DNA from: Synaphobranchus kaupii
Taxonomy: Eukaryota; Chordata; Actinopteri; Anguilliformes; Synaphobranchidae
Assembly (NCBI GenBank): GCA_029718625.1
Contig: CM056376.1
Location: 111,502,873-111,566,872 of the forward strand
Direction of reading: 5' to 3'
DNA: 64,000 nt
Part shown: piece by piece, positions 1 through 12,632 of the stretch
How the letters are laid out: the number at the start of each line of letters is the position of its first letter
Position numbering within the stretch: position 1 is the stretch's first letter
Made by a program: the position numbers and the translations under genes
Notes under the pieces: model-generated
Seen by the model: only the letters and a program-made list of their open reading frames with translations
Told to the model about the DNA's origin: nothing
The model's database searches: none

Positions 1-3000
1 GAGAACAGCTGTGAAACTGGGTGACTCATCTCCCTTTTTTGGGGTGTGCGCCTAGTTGAACATCATTTTATGATTAATGGCTCACAGCACGGGAAGCACA
101 GAACAGAAACATTTGAATGAATCAGTCACAGGAAGCTGTATTTATATCCATCCAGGACTGAAGATTCCCCATCTTTAAGGAATTAAAGTTGGGGGTGCAA
201 CTTGGCAGCATTACTTGTAATACTTTTATAGCCAATAAACTGACTCAAATTTGAATCAGTGGAATAATGTATTTTTTTTATTGCTGATTTTATTGTTTTT
301 TATGGTATTAGCATGTAAACTGTAATAACATGTGTTTGGCTAAAACAAAGATAAATTGAAGTATCTATCACAATCAAATGACCAGACAAAACAAATTAGA
401 AGATATTAAAGCATTAAGCCCTTTAGCTACCTCCCAGTTCCCAAGAAACATTTCAAGACCACTTCCCTAACACACAAAACATATTAATTGGTCCAAGAAA
501 ATTCTACTTACAGAAGAACTCCAGGCATGCAAACAAACTTGCTGATAATATTGTCTGGCGGTTATAATTTAGCCTTATTTAGTATTGAAGAAAATGGAAT
601 CTGTGTGTCTATGGCAATAAGACATCAAGAAAATTAAAGATTAGGTGTTCACTGCTAAAGTACATGAAATAAACATGAGTAACCAGCCACAATTCAAATT
701 ATCTTTCACTTGTAAAAACCAAACCAAATAATATTCTAAGATTGTTCCTGTAATGTTCAGCCATAAGGCGGTTTTGTAGTTTTTTGGTCTTTAGGGCCAT
801 AGCATGGCGAGAAAATAAATGGGCAGCTTGGTTCTTCGGCCTCAACTTGCTGTGGAAATGGAGATACTCTTATTCTACACACCGAAATGATGCTTCATAA
901 TAAAAGTATTGCAAATCGTAATAAAATCACACGATTGTTGTCCACCAATAAACAAAATATTCCATTTTCAGAGTTCAAAACAGGCTACTAAGGCAGTAAA
1001 GAGGATTTGAGAAAACTAAAAAAAAAATTCACTTTGTGCGTCAACCTGGTGAAGAATCTTGCACTGCTAGTCTAACACAAAGACTAGCAGTGACACCTAT
1101 CCATTTTCTTAAACTGAAGGAAAACCAGAGCAAGAAGCAGGGCTCATTTGGCTTGAATGCAAATATGGGAAACCCCTGGCTGAATACCCCCGAGAAACAA
1201 TACCAATCCAGTGAACATTTTTCTGATGAAAAGTCGATGAAATGCCATCTAGGTGTTCAGGTGAAAACATGGCTGCATTTGGTTTGAAATGTGAAAGTTT
1301 TCTAGCCGACTAGGATGTAGCCAGGCTATATCCAAGTAAAACCTGAGCAATATTGGGATCAACCTAGTCTGTTTGTGTTAACCTAGATCTCCATCCCTCT
1401 AGACACCTAGATTCCGGCTTTTCTTCACTGGGAATACTGCTACAAATACAAATTATTAATAATAAATAATTTAAATATGTCTTGTGCATTTCACACTATC
1501 CTTATCATGTAGATAAGATTCACCAGGAGCGGGTAATACCCGCGAGTGTACCAGGCCAGCCTACCCATTCACAACATGCAAACACCCATCACACCGCCAT
1601 CGGTGCCAGCTGTAAGTCCCCTAGCGCTTTGCAAATTAGGCCTACGGTCAGTCCAGTATGACCCCTCACCAGCTACTTTGCATTTTCTTAACAGCCGATC
1701 CTCATCTCCACCGCTTCGCCACAACTATCCGCTAGCCGACTGACGTATCGCCGATTTGTAAAACCACTAGCCGCCCGCCGTACGCCAGATGGAACATGTT
1801 CCCTCATTCTCAACAGAAAGAGAAGGAAGTGTCGTTTCCCCCACTCCCCAGTTTAGAGACGAATGAGCTGATTTAAATGAGACAGGAAAGGCTGAGAACA
1901 CACTGGTAAACTTAATTTAGGGGGTCGGGCCCCTTAAGTTTTTATACCTGTCTGCCGTCACCTGTACTGCGATCCAGGCCATCTGTGGACCAGCTGTTCA
2001 GAACAAAATAAATAAATAAATCACATAAATGCTGAGCTGTGACTTCAACTGACTGCATGTATAATGGTTATTATAATTTGTCAATTTATTTACAGTATTA
2101 ATTTAATATAATTGCTTAGCAGCACTGGCAAATTTTAACACAGCTGATATTTTAATGGTAATGTCCATTTAAAGAGCTGAATGGCTACTTACCATTCAGC
2201 ACTTCTCAGATTCAGGATATGTATGATTTTCAGTGAAACAACCACAGTGTCCCTTGTGGGAACTGAGCTTGCAGACTATGGGTTACAAGCCTTGCTCTGC
2301 CACCAGGACAGCACACCGCTACTTGAATGTTAATAACATACCATAGAAGGGAGCAGTGTTCACCATTACACGGATTTTTCTTTTACTTTATTTTATAATT
2401 ATGCTCACATTAGATGCAAACTCCCAACATACAGTGTGACAAACACATACACGCAGACACACTCACACTCACTGACACACAAACGCACACACACACACAC
2501 ACAAACATTTTCAAAATTAAATCACTCTTATCTTGAAATGCATGTGACATGACCAGAACCTTGGCACATTAAAACATGTTATAAATGAAATAAATTAGAA
2601 AGCCGTGTTATTTTTTTTCAAACCCTCGGTGAAGCCCATGGGTGATCTCGGAAGAACTGTGCCAAGAATTACCGCTTAATTAAAATGTGCACAGTTTCAT
2701 GACGGCGGGGGGAACAAACACAAATATGCCTGGGTCCCCAGAAAACACGGAGGAGAGGGGTCCCAACAGCAGAACTGCTCCCCAAATTAAATCTCAACTC
2801 AGTGGAGGTGATCAGGACTTTTTAATGGTTCCAATGTGACTTTGGGTTATGAAAACCATTTCCCCCTGCTCTGCTGATGGAATGGTAATGGCTAAAGTTC
2901 ATGCCAAAATAATTTTTTATTCCATGTTGAGCCCTTTCTGTAGAAGAAGTGCAAAATTCCACCAAAAGGTCAATGGAGAAGCTGTCATTTCAGAAGTGGG

Positions 3001-5179
3001 ACGGAGGAGAGGAGACTTGCTTAGCAGTTACGGAGGGTCTGGAATCCATCCAATGGTTTTGTCCCTTCAAAAGGGGATGAATAATGTTCTCTTAAAAGGT
3101 GATAGGGTCACGTCTCTGCTCCATAAAGTACAACACCATGCTGAAGTTCGGAAATCGGAGAGCACATGCTGATTTGGAAAAATAAGAAAAGCTCTTAAAA
3201 TTCTCTCCCTATGGAGAATGCGCGCACGGCCATGTTCTTGTAGGACATCACTGGTTGGTTTCACAGCAGAGGTAGGGATCAGTGCCATCATCATTTCTTT
3301 TATCACCATGTAGTGCTGGTCACAAAGACCTTTAGAACATGGAGGAGCAGCCATGTTTATGGGCCGTATTTTCAGAATATCATATTTTAATATAGTCCTG
3401 TACACTGTCCTTAAAACGGCAAATAAAGACTATTTATGATATATACATATTTTTTTAAATTCAGCTGAATTGTTATTGCTAGTTTAACAGGAAATAAAGC
3501 AATCAGTTCACTTAAAATTTGACTTTTAGACTTTACGCCAGTATTATACACTGGTAAAGAAACAAAAAAATTTTAAAAAAGTAATTTATGAATTCACCTG
3601 TTATGTTAGTTGAAATACTATTTCAGCCACAGCTGGAGAAAAGAGGGAAAAGATGTGGTCAGTGTTGTTTATCTGTCTTGGCCATCTACCTCAACCTAAT
3701 CTGGGTGCAGAGCGCAGTTAATGGGTTGGAAATTCTGCACATGGTCCAAAAAGGATCTGCATTCATCTAGAGCTCTCCACCAAGGTCAGCCATCTCAGAA
3801 GCACTCACCCACCCAATGGCAAAGTTAGATCACCAGAGTGTTACATTTTTAAACGGTTCTTCTGATTAAATAAACAGCACCGTCTCTGGTAATGTGGCTT
3901 GCAGTGGCTTGTTTTTTTACAAGCGCCATTTTAAGAAGCACGCCTGTATTTGGCCTCCGTTTAGCACAGCAGTACTCTTTAGCAGTGCCACGGCTACTAG
4001 CAAAGAGTTATGTTTTAGAAAATCACATGCTGTTTTCACCTACTAGCCTTATGTGCCACATGGCGCTAAGATCGAGTGTGATTCATGCACTTCCATGGCA
4101 GATTATTTAACGGTTGCTCGTTTTGTGTTACTTAACTGTAAATGTGCAACTGCATACTGGGTGACCAGAATGCAGCCACAATAATTAATCAGATACATTC
4201 CTATTTATATATTATGTGTCCCTAATGCACTATATCCTTCCATTACATGCCTGTGAGGTTTTGAAGTTCTGTAATTACCTAACTTGTAAATGAGTTGGTA
4301 CATTCTGGGGAGGGCCTTAGGGTATATCAGATGGGCGTTTTCAGTGGGAGTGGAGTGTGGATTGTAATTGGCTGCAGTAAGCAAGAGGCCCGTCTTAGTG
4401 TGAGAGAGAGGAATTAATCATTAGTAATAGAGTTAATCATTATCGTGTATAAGCCTTTTTCTTTTTTTATCATTCCCTTAATGATCTTTATCTATTTTTT
4501 ATTCTAAATATTTATCATCCACAGCAGTGCACAAACACTACAGCTTCAGCAAAGATACCTAACTGGAGAGGGTCGTGTTTAAATAGCATTAATAATTAAA
4601 CAGTCAAAGTACTCGGATAATCGGATGAAGTAAGTAATAGCTTTGTGATCTGGAGCCATTTTGTGCCTGTTTTTCAGGGTTGAGGGTCAATACCTGTTCA
4701 GTTCAGTCAATTCAGGAAATTAAATCACGTTAAATGAATGAACTGAAAAGGGGGTGATCCCCTTTTTTAGGGGACAGAAATTTTCTGAGGGAAAATGGAT
4801 TTCTCCCCCCTCAGGGAAGCCATTTGAGCTGGATGCATAAAGAGGTAGCTGAGCGCTGGGTTACACAGTCTCTGTCTGAATTCTTTCAGGGATTGTATCA
4901 GGGAGAAGACAGGAGTCCTGTGCATCAGACGATTGCACTCCCTGCTGGATTTTTAGCCTCTGCGACACCAGATTGACTGTCTAAAAGGCCCCTTACTAAA
5001 TATAATAACTCTCTCCATTCATAGGTGACAGGTCGACATTGAGCTGGAGTCAGTAACGGTTCCCAGTGCTGAAATGCTGAAAGTGTTACCTCCTCAGAGC
5101 GCGAGAGCAATTATTTGAGTTCACCGAGTTTATGCTACTCTTTAACTGCCACAAAAAAACTAATTCCTGAAAACTTAGG

Positions 5180-5180
<1 letters not shown>
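1..5180. other. AT-rich flank, no gene recognised
   Basis: No exon with a credible acceptor, donor and family resemblance was found here on either strand. The stretch is AT-rich non-coding DNA with scattered short A/T runs, a small (CA)n tract near 2481-2503 and the hairpin listed separately. It lies far beyond the 3' end of bank1. Confidence 0.5.
1062..1092. repeat. Perfect 12-bp inverted repeat (hairpin)
   Basis: CACTGCTAGTCT is followed by a 7-base loop and its exact complement AGACTAGCAGTG. It could fold as a 12-bp stem in RNA or single-stranded DNA. No transcript or element boundary is visible around it, so no function is assigned. Confidence 0.8.

Positions 5181-5260
<80 letters not shown>
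5181..5260. repeat. (AC)n microsatellite, about 40 units
   Basis: This is an uninterrupted AC dinucleotide run of about 80 nt. A degenerate AC/ACA-rich tail continues to about 5310, next to the Tc1-like element that starts at 5319. Confidence 0.95.
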
Positions 5261-5262
<2 letters not shown>

Positions 5263-5318
5263 ACATACACATGTACAAACACAAACACACAAACACAGAC
5301 ACACAAACATGTACAGGG

Positions 5319-5789
5319 TACAGTTGAAGTCGGATGTTTACATACACTTAGGTTGAAGTCAATTATACTCATTTTTAACCACTCCAAAGATTTCATGTTA
5401 GCAAACTATAGAAGAGACATTATAGTATCGCTTGTAAGAGTACCAGAAAATAACAAATCAAGAGTGTTTTGATGTTATTGGGTCACAGACATCAGGAAGT
5501 CATGGCATGCAAAGCCAAAGGATATGCAACCAAATATAAAAAATTTAAAGGCACAGTCAACTTAGTGTATGTAAACTTCTGACCCACTGGAATTGTGATA
5601 TAGTGAATTAAAAGTGAAATAATCTGTCCTTAAACAATTGTTGGAAAAATTACTTGTGTCATGCACAAAACAGATGTGCTAACTGACTTGCCAACACTAT
5701 AGTTTGCTAACATGATATCTGTGGAGTGGTTAAAAATTAGTTTTAATGACTTCAACCTAAGTGTATGTAAACATCCAACTTCAACTGTA
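5319..5789. mobile_element. Non-autonomous Sleeping Beauty-like Tc1 element
   Basis: The left end reads TACAGTTGAAGTCGGATGTT and the right end is its near complement, with TA at both outer borders as expected for Tc1/mariner target duplications. Inside the right arm a second direct repeat (GTAAACTTCTGACCCACTGG) repeats the outer motif, which is the IR/DR layout of the Sleeping Beauty group. The 471-bp copy has no transposase reading frame. Its short interior (GATACT/CTTGTAAGAGTACC region) is shared with the copy at 15.9 kb, so both derive from one deletion derivative that spread as a MITE. Confidence 0.88.
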
Positions 5790-6077
5790 TATGCTTTCAC
5801 CACACTGTCCTTAAAATGACAAATAAACACACACACAAACACACTATTCAAGCATTGCTTCAAATCCAACAGCCCGGTCGTTTCCATTTCTCCACCAAAC
5901 TGCTTTTTTAATGGTCGCGGTGGAGTAGCTCCAGTTTGACCGCTGCTGCGTCGCTGGACATCGTCCAGAAAGCGTACCCCATGCCACGCGGCCCCACGCT
6001 TTGTTCCTGTATGGCGGCACAGATTCTATAGCCTCACCAGATACTCCCACGCTCCGTCTGTCCTCTCTGCTCCTTAA

Positions 6078-6329
6078 CTACAGGAGGTTTCCGGGTGGCA
6101 AATATTTGTACAGAACGTCCATTCCTACAGTATTGTATTTGGTCACACCCTGTTCAGAAGTTGCATCCAGTTTGAGGAGATCAAATTGGCACGTTTTGGC
6201 TTCAACAATAGGGAGAATAGAATGTTCAATTTTAAGATTAAGGAGCCGAGAACCTCCTTGGTCTGCACAATCTTTTACGGCAGTCTTCCCATTGTACAGA
6301 AAGTGCTGAATGTCAGTGGTGCTGAAAGT
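6078..6329 (-). CDS. Unidentified exon-like open segment (possible terminal exon or pseudogene)
   Basis: On the minus strand a pyrimidine-rich stretch ending CTCTGCTCAG is followed by 83 open codons and a TAG. The peptide runs from TFSTTDIQHFLYNGK to LYKYLPPGNLL, with ordinary soluble-protein composition and no low-complexity bias. I do not recognise the family. It sits between a Tc1-like element and a hAT-like MITE, about 12 kb past the end of bank1. No matching upstream exon could be tied to it. It may be the last exon of another gene, a processed-gene remnant or transposon-derived coding sequence. Codon usage looks genuine, but the exon status is inferred from one acceptor only. Confidence 0.25.
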   Translation of the reverse strand, partial: TFSTTDIQHFLYNGKTAVKDCADQGGSRLLNLKIEHSILPIVEAKTCQFDLLKLDATSEQGVTKYNTVGMDVLYKYLPPGNLL

Positions 6330-6358
6330 CTGAGCAGAGATCACGTTACAGTAAAGGT

Positions 6359-6561
6359 CAGGGATACTCAGATCTGCCCCTCGGGGCCAGTAGTGCTGCT
6401 GGTTTTCATTTCTCCCCTCTAATCAGGGACTGATTTAAACCTGACGCACCAGGTGAGTGTAATCTCTGGCCAATCAGTGACATTATCGGACTAAGGACCA
6501 TCAGGCAGGAGCAGAAACCAGGAGTACTACTGACCTTGAGGGCCAAATTTGAGTACCCCTG
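6359..6561. mobile_element. hAT-like MITE
   Basis: The left end CAGGGATACTCAGATCTG and the right end AAATTTGAGTACCCCTG form terminal inverted repeats. Further inward complementarity involves GGCCAGTAGTGCTGCTGG against CCAGGAGTACTACTGACC. There is no coding content. It has the same general layout as the copies near 8.9, 26.7, 31.7 and 54.8 kb. Confidence 0.65.
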
Positions 6562-7196
6562 TTATAGGCCCACTAAATACTCACCTCTGTTTTCTTAACA
6601 TTGAAAATTCTGTCTTTATTAAGTTTTAACATGACACCACTCTTTCACAAGTCAATTAACTCATTCTTAGTTGGTGGAAGTAGAAGATGCAGTAGTCTTA
6701 GGCATCCTTCCAGAATGTTCCCTAAATGCTTGAGTATGTTCAGATCTGGTCAAACCATTGGTCATGATCTTGGTCGTGCTCTGTGGACTAGAGCGTTGTC
6801 ATGCTGAAAGAGGCCCCTCTCTACAGGAAATGAAATGTTTGAACGTGGGGCGAAGACGATCTCTCAGAGCCATTAATCACTGACTGACATTGACCTTGCC
6901 TTCTAAGGGCACAGATGGATGCAAATCACAGCAGGAAGCTAAACCCAACGGAACCACGGAGCCACGGAACCACCAGAACCCTTCCCAGTTAGAACACCAT
7001 TGTGTGCCCAGATTTGTTTTGCTCACTACTTGCACATGTGCACAAGGGCTACACAAGAGCAAAATGCTAAATACCACCGAATCAAAGTCACCCTCAAAGT
7101 GTGTATCTGCAGAACAAACAAGGAAGACACCCAGAGGGTTTTTTCACAAGAGAAACAGCGGGGTGTTTTTCCCTAGTTGTCGCTGTTGCTGCATTT

Positions 7197-7199
<3 letters not shown>

Positions 7200-7233
<34 letters not shown>
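7200..7233. repeat. (CT)n microsatellite
   Basis: A pure CT run of about 34 nt. Confidence 0.9.
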
Positions 7234-7235
<2 letters not shown>

Positions 7236-7402
7236 AGCGCCACTGGGAATGGATTTTGGGCCGGGCCCAACTGGTTTTATCGACTGATTTATTTATTCAT
7301 ACATAAGGGGGAGGGGGACGGAGAATTACACCCCGCTCACGGATCTTCCTGCCCAGCATGACTAGAAGAAGCTTATAGTCATCAGGACCAGAGCCAGAAC
7401 CC

Positions 7403-7428
7403 CTCTCTCTCTCTCTCTCTCTCTCTCA
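7403..7428. repeat. (CT)n microsatellite
   Basis: A pure CT run of about 26 nt, the second of three CT tracts within 600 bp. Confidence 0.9.
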
Positions 7429-7767
7429 GCTCGCTCTTTAATTAACCTGCACACGGTCTGTTCTATGCAAATGTGCATTGATAGATAAGGCCCTGTGGAT
7501 GATTGATTTGTGTCCTGCACGTTGTTTCTATTTCCATACCATTACCGTCTCTAACGACGGGGCCGGGGCAGAACCGAGCCAAGCTGAGGGTTCTAGAACT
7601 GTGGGGTTGGGACAGTGGGCAGGTCAGAGAGGAGGCACATGCTGAATGAGTTCAGTGTACATGCAGCTCTTTCACAAAAAAAAACCATCTTAGCGTGTTG
7701 GGCTACATATTAATAAGGGGTGGGTCGTGAAATGTAGGAACACATGTACATCTCTCTCCCTCCCTGT

Positions 7768-7770
<3 letters not shown>

Positions 7771-7809
<39 letters not shown>
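7771..7809. repeat. (CT)n microsatellite
   Basis: A pure CT run of about 39 nt, the third CT tract in this segment. Confidence 0.9.
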
Positions 7810-7811
<2 letters not shown>

Positions 7812-8540
7812 CAAGTGTGACAGCAGGCAAATGCAGGTCGCCCCATTTGATATTTGATGGGTGGTTTCCATGGAAACGATGGATGCTGGGGGGGGGGGTT
7901 TGGGGGGAGGGCATGTTTTTATTTTTTTTTGGATCAGCAAACGATGCTAAATAAATGAATCACCATTAATAATAATTCACATATGGAGCAGAAACGGAAA
8001 TGACCATGTTCTTGGCTGCAGGTGCTAACCCCCCACACCCCACCCCTGCTGGTCCCGCCGGATACCGGATCCCATCGAAGATGGTTCAACTTCACAGCCA
8101 ATGAGACGTCCTGTCTTCTGAAGCTGCAGTGAATCTGTGCGCAAAACATATTCTTGGATGCAACAAAACACCAGGCACACAAACACAAACACACACACAA
8201 ACAATATTAGTATTATTATCATTATTTCATTATTAAGCCTTACAGTGCGATTTGGATACTGGACTCTCTAACCATTCAGGCAGTGGAGATGTATTATAAT
8301 AATCTGATGATAATCAGCTAACTAATGACCTAATGATGAAGCCCTGGGGGAACAAGGGAGCCGTGTCTATGTCTAACCAGGAAGCCACTCCTCCAATTAC
8401 CTGAGGAGCACAGTCTGGCAGAGCGCTGGACTCTGCTGGGGGCCTCTCACTGGGTCCCGCTCTCCTCTTAAGTCAATGAGCGGGACTGAATCTGGCAGGG
8501 GTCCCATGGTAGATATATGCTGGAGAGCCCTTCAGCCACC

Positions 8541-8715
8541 CCCCCCCCCCAAACACAGAGGCTGCAGGTTCAATTCCCAGGTGGGGCACTGCCATTGTAC
8601 CCTTTGAGTAAGGCACTTAACTTAACAATCCAGCTGTATAAATTGATTGTATGTTCAAAATATATGACAAGCTGTGTAATTTTCTCTGGACAAGACTGTC
8701 TGCAAATTAACTATA
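8541..8715 (+). mobile_element. Diverged tRNA-derived SINE
   Basis: It carries the B-box-like GCAGGTTCAATTCCCAGGTG, then the family core (CACTGCCATTGTACCCTTTGAG, AATCCAGCTGTATAAAT) and a degenerate tail around CTGGACAAGACTGTCTGC. It matches the better copies at 40.9, 47.9 and 63.2 kb, but the 5' part is replaced by a poly-C run. Confidence 0.7.
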
Positions 8716-8847
8716 GCCAAACAGATGCTGACCCCCCTTCTTTTACACTGATTTCTGTTTCAAATCACAAATCATGATCAAATTCCACCTGTCATGTTTC
8801 CGGACCAGACGGGGCTGCTCTAAATGGTTTTGTTCCAAGCGGAAATA

Positions 8848-9052
8848 CAGGGATCTCAAACTCCAGTCCCTGTCGGTCGCATTGTCTATGGGTTTTTTGT
8901 GGTTTCCTTTTGATAGTTTGGCCTTTAGGCCTATTTAACCAGGTGTGTGGACTTTTTAGCCAATCACTGACTTAAATTATACACCTGAGTGCTGGAAACA
9001 CACAGAAAAACCAGCAGACACTGTGGCCCGCCAGGACCGGAGCTGAAACGCC
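8848..9052. mobile_element. hAT-like MITE (CAGGG..TCAAACTCC type)
   Basis: It starts CAGGGATCTCAAACTCC and ends GGACCGGAGCTGAAACGCCC. The interior has the family signatures TTTTTTGTGGTTTCC, TAGCCAATCACTGACTT and GCAGACACTGTGGCCC. The same signatures occur in the copies at 31.7 and 54.7 kb. Confidence 0.75.
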
Positions 9053-9639
9053 CAGTGATAGACTGATAATACACCACAGGGCCTGCAAAATTAATCATAA
9101 TATACAGTACACAAACTTTAATTTACTTCACTTGAAAAATTTTGAGTCAAAGATTTAAATCCACCAAGATGGCGGACTGTGCACCCTCTTATTCTGATGG
9201 TTACTGTTATATGGGGGTGCTGCACCCCTACGGTCCAGAGCTCAGATAAAAAAGGTCCGTGAGCAAATGTGGGGTTCTGGAACGTTCTCTGAAGAAACTG
9301 TGCTCAGGGTGAAATGCAGAGTTTTATAACCTGCTGACAGGCGCTGGAGTCCGGAGTTAAAGATGAAACAGGGCCTCTTTACCCACTCATAGCTCGTTGT
9401 TATGGAAACAACCATATAATCTGTTAGCCATCAGCCATCATGTCAGCCATAATGCGGCCCGTGCAGTCTTTACTCTGTAAAAATTTAAAAGTTATTTTTT
9501 TAATTTGGAAAAGCTGCCAGTTTCATCTTGTCTCCCGTCACACTATTGGCTTGAGATTGGGATACACATCCCCACACTGTTGATCTGAACTGGGTTTGAG
9601 ATTGGGGTTAAACACCCCCCCCCCCCCTCCGGAAGCACC

Positions 9640-9965
9640 TGCGTTCCTCTCGCGTGTCGCCTCAGAGTCTGCCCCCTGCGGAAGAGCGGTTCTCCAGACC
9701 GTGAGCCGTCACGTTTATCTCATCTCAGGCGAGTCTCTCCTCCTGCCATTATTCGGGGGGAGTCGGTGAAGAGAGGTCTGCGAGGAGCCGCCGCGAGCAC
9801 GCACCCGCGGGTTTCAATAACGCTGTGGCCGCCATCCAGCGGCAGGCCGGAGCGCTGATTGGCTGGCCCTCGTCGAGGCCCCGGCACCTGGATGAGCCGA
9901 GGGCGAGGGAGGGTTTTCACTGGAACCGCCAGCCCCCTCACCTGCAGCGGAGAGAAGAGAAAATC
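9640..9965. promoter_or_regulatory. CpG-rich block, possible CpG island
   Basis: This segment is rich in CG dinucleotides (for example GAGCCGCCGCGAGCACGC and CTCGTCGAGGCCCCGG) inside otherwise AT-rich, CpG-poor DNA. Such blocks in vertebrates often mark promoters or unmethylated enhancers. No first exon could be recognised next to it. Confidence 0.35.
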
Positions 9966-10109
9966 ATTAAAACGCTTCCAGCCAAAAATGACTGGGAAAG
10001 GCTCCCAGCTGCTGCCTTTCATTTTTTACAAAACCATAAAATCTATGTATTACTTTTGAAGTTCCTGTTTTATGGATTCTTGCCTTGATTTTTAGCACCT
10101 TGTGCACTG

Positions 10110-10548
10110 TAGGATTGTGTGTATGTGCATGTGTGTGTATGAGTTTGAGTATGCATGTGTGTTCCACAGAGAGAAACAGAGTATGCATGTGTGTTCCACA
10201 GAGAGAAACAGAGTATGCATGTGTGTTCCACAGAGAGGAAACAGAGTATGCATGTGTACGTGTGTATAAATGTGCATGTGTGTGTGTTATGTATGTGTAT
10301 GTGCATGTGTGTGTATGAGTTTGAATATGCATGTGTGTTCCACAGAGAGAAACAGAGTATGCATGTGTACGTGTGTATAAATGTGCATGTGTGTGTGTTA
10401 TGTATGTGTATGTGCATGTGTGTATGTGGAGTGTGTGTGTGTGTGTATGAGTTTGAATATGCATGTGTGCTCCACAGAGAGAAACAGAGTATGCATGTGT
10501 ACGTGTGTATAAATGTGCATGTGTTATGTATGTGTATGTGTATGTGCA

Positions 10549-10580
<32 letters not shown>
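10110..10580. repeat. Compound minisatellite, GT-rich
   Basis: A short unit with GTATGCATGTGTGTTCCACA and GAGAGAAACAGA is repeated three times in tandem. Larger copies of about 120 bp follow, carrying GTACGTGTGTATAAATGTGC. The array ends in a (GT)n tract. Open frames through it are artefacts of the repeat. Confidence 0.85.
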
Positions 10581-11441
10581 AGTGGAAAAGTGTGAGAACA
10601 ACAGAGGGGGTTAATAATGGGGGTGAATAATATTGTTCCAATGTTGACTTCAGTTATCCACTGTCCATTTAACAACCTAATGCCCACATTACTATATAAA
10701 AAAGTGAAATGTGTACTATACATGTACTATATGGAGCCGACAGTGAAACATGGAACAGAGCATTCATAATGACTTCAGCTTGCTTGTTCTGTCAAAATGC
10801 ATATTTTTTTGACATCATAGCACATGTACTACAACAATTAGCCTTTGTTGCAAGAAAAAAAATATATTGATTGGGGGGGGGGCACCATATTGCATATAGC
10901 CAGTGGGAATCAAATGCAATAATTAGAACATGTTTTTTAAAAAGTGCATTTGTCATAATATCTCACGACTTACAGGCAACTCCTTGACCAAACAGTGCTT
11001 GATTAAGACAGGGTCCATCTTCTATTGACCATGGGGATCCAGAAGTCAGATATTGCAAGATATTTCTTTGAAGTATATTGCTGTGTATTCAGTATAATTG
11101 TCATTAAATTATATGCTGCTGTATATTTCATGTAATATTATAGTTATATTTTCCAAGAACTATATTTACAACATAACCATTTGCATAAGGGGTGTCAGCA
11201 GAATGAATTTACCCAAGCACCTGATGCTCCTTATGAAAATGGAATATGTTGCAATATATTGTAAATATGTAAATGGGGACCTACATGGCAAACAGACTGA
11301 ACTGAATGTTACATAAAGACGAGAAACTGATCCATGAGCCCATATTCATATATTATTATTTTTTAATTCCCATAATCTTTAAATAGAAACATTTAATGTA
11401 GGTGCAATGAGCAAAAAGTAGTCCATGTTATATAAAAAAGG

Positions 11442-11960
11442 TGTCACGATTCTAGCCTGTCTTTTCACGTTTTATGTTTCATTTCTGTCTTAGTTAGATT
11501 TCTTGTAAATGTCACATATTATGTTTAGTCTAGTCACGATCCAAGCCTGTTTATTGACCATTGTTATCGACCTCTGTTTTGTTGACCACTGCCTGCCTGT
11601 ACCACAAGTTTTTGCCTGCTGTCTTTTGTACTTTTGCCCCGTGGAGCGGACTTCGGTCTTGACTCTTGCATTGCCTTCGCACCCGAGCCTGCCTACCGTC
11701 TGCCTGTACTTCTGCCCCGCTGACAGCTACTCTGGTTACTGGACTATTGCATGGTGTACCGATTCTGAAACTGCCTTCTCCCTCGGTACTGTACATTGGT
11801 TTTGGGTGGATTTTTTGTGTATGAACTTTGCTTGCTTTTTGACCACGCTCATTGGACATTCCTTCATTAAAAGCCCTCACGGGACTTTATCTGCAACCAT
11901 TGCTTCTGAGTCGTGCATTTTGGGTCCCACCCTCACGCATCCGTCTCAAAAGGAACTCGT
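11442..11960 (+). mobile_element. LTR-like dispersed repeat (unclassified)
   Basis: It begins TGTCACGATTCTAGCCTGTC and has a related internal copy (GTCACGATCCAAGCCTGT) near 11534. Pyrimidine-rich CTGCCTGTACC-type repeats follow, then a terminal segment GCATTTTGGGTCCCACCC. This layout resembles long terminal repeats or 3' ends of fish retrotransposons. The open reading frame across it looks accidental. Confidence 0.4.
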
Positions 11961-12364
11961 GCAACACTGTCAATTGGGAGAAATAGTAAACCTTTAAATC
12001 AACCTCACTGATGTCTGTTGCTGCAGTGTCTGCTGATCTGTGACATCACTTCTGTAATATCCCATTTCTTGAGGATACTACAGAAGGTGACATTTTGGGG
12101 CGCAAATATTCCCAGGGATCCTACTCCGCCAATGTCAATCAATGGAATATTTCTGCAATGAAAGGATCTGATAAGACACTGATCAAATTTGAACCCATTT
12201 CTTTCAAACCATTACTGATTTAGCTTATGGCGTGGGGCATGTCAAAATGGGGCAGGGAGGGGCAGTGCAGGAAAGGGGCAGGGCAGGTCAATACTTGCTG
12301 ACCTACACCCCCCCCCCATTCTGACAGCTTAGATACACCCAGGCTCGACCACACAAAACCTTCC

Positions 12365-12380
12365 GGGGGGGGGGGGGGGG
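12365..12380. repeat. Poly-G run (16 nt)
   Basis: A homopolymer of 16 G in a locally GC-rich segment of about 200 bp (12365-12560). No gene was recognised in it. Confidence 0.9.
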
Positions 12381-12601
12381 CACTAATCTCTCCAAAGCCC
12401 CTGAGCAGGGGCCCATGGGCCTCGGGGTCAGGACGAAGGGGAGAGCCAGGCCCTCGGGGGCCACGCTTTGGCCCCAGATCAGACAGCAGGGCAAGGCCCA
12501 GGGTGGAGCACCCCATGTACCTGCGGCCCGCACCAGCTGCCACTACTCTGCCTCTGCCAGCGAGGGGTCAGGGATTTGGGTAAACTCACACTTGCATATT
12601 T

Positions 12602-12632
<31 letters not shown>

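Noticed and set aside
10070..10723. 217- to 224-codon frames on the minus strand near 10 kb
   Set aside because: They translate the GT/AC minisatellite (runs of HTHTHT and CTYTYI) and have no gene features.
11509..11997. 162-codon plus-strand frame, cysteine- and leucine-rich, at first glance like a secreted protein
   Set aside because: It lies wholly inside an LTR-like dispersed repeat with CTGCCTGTACC periodicity.
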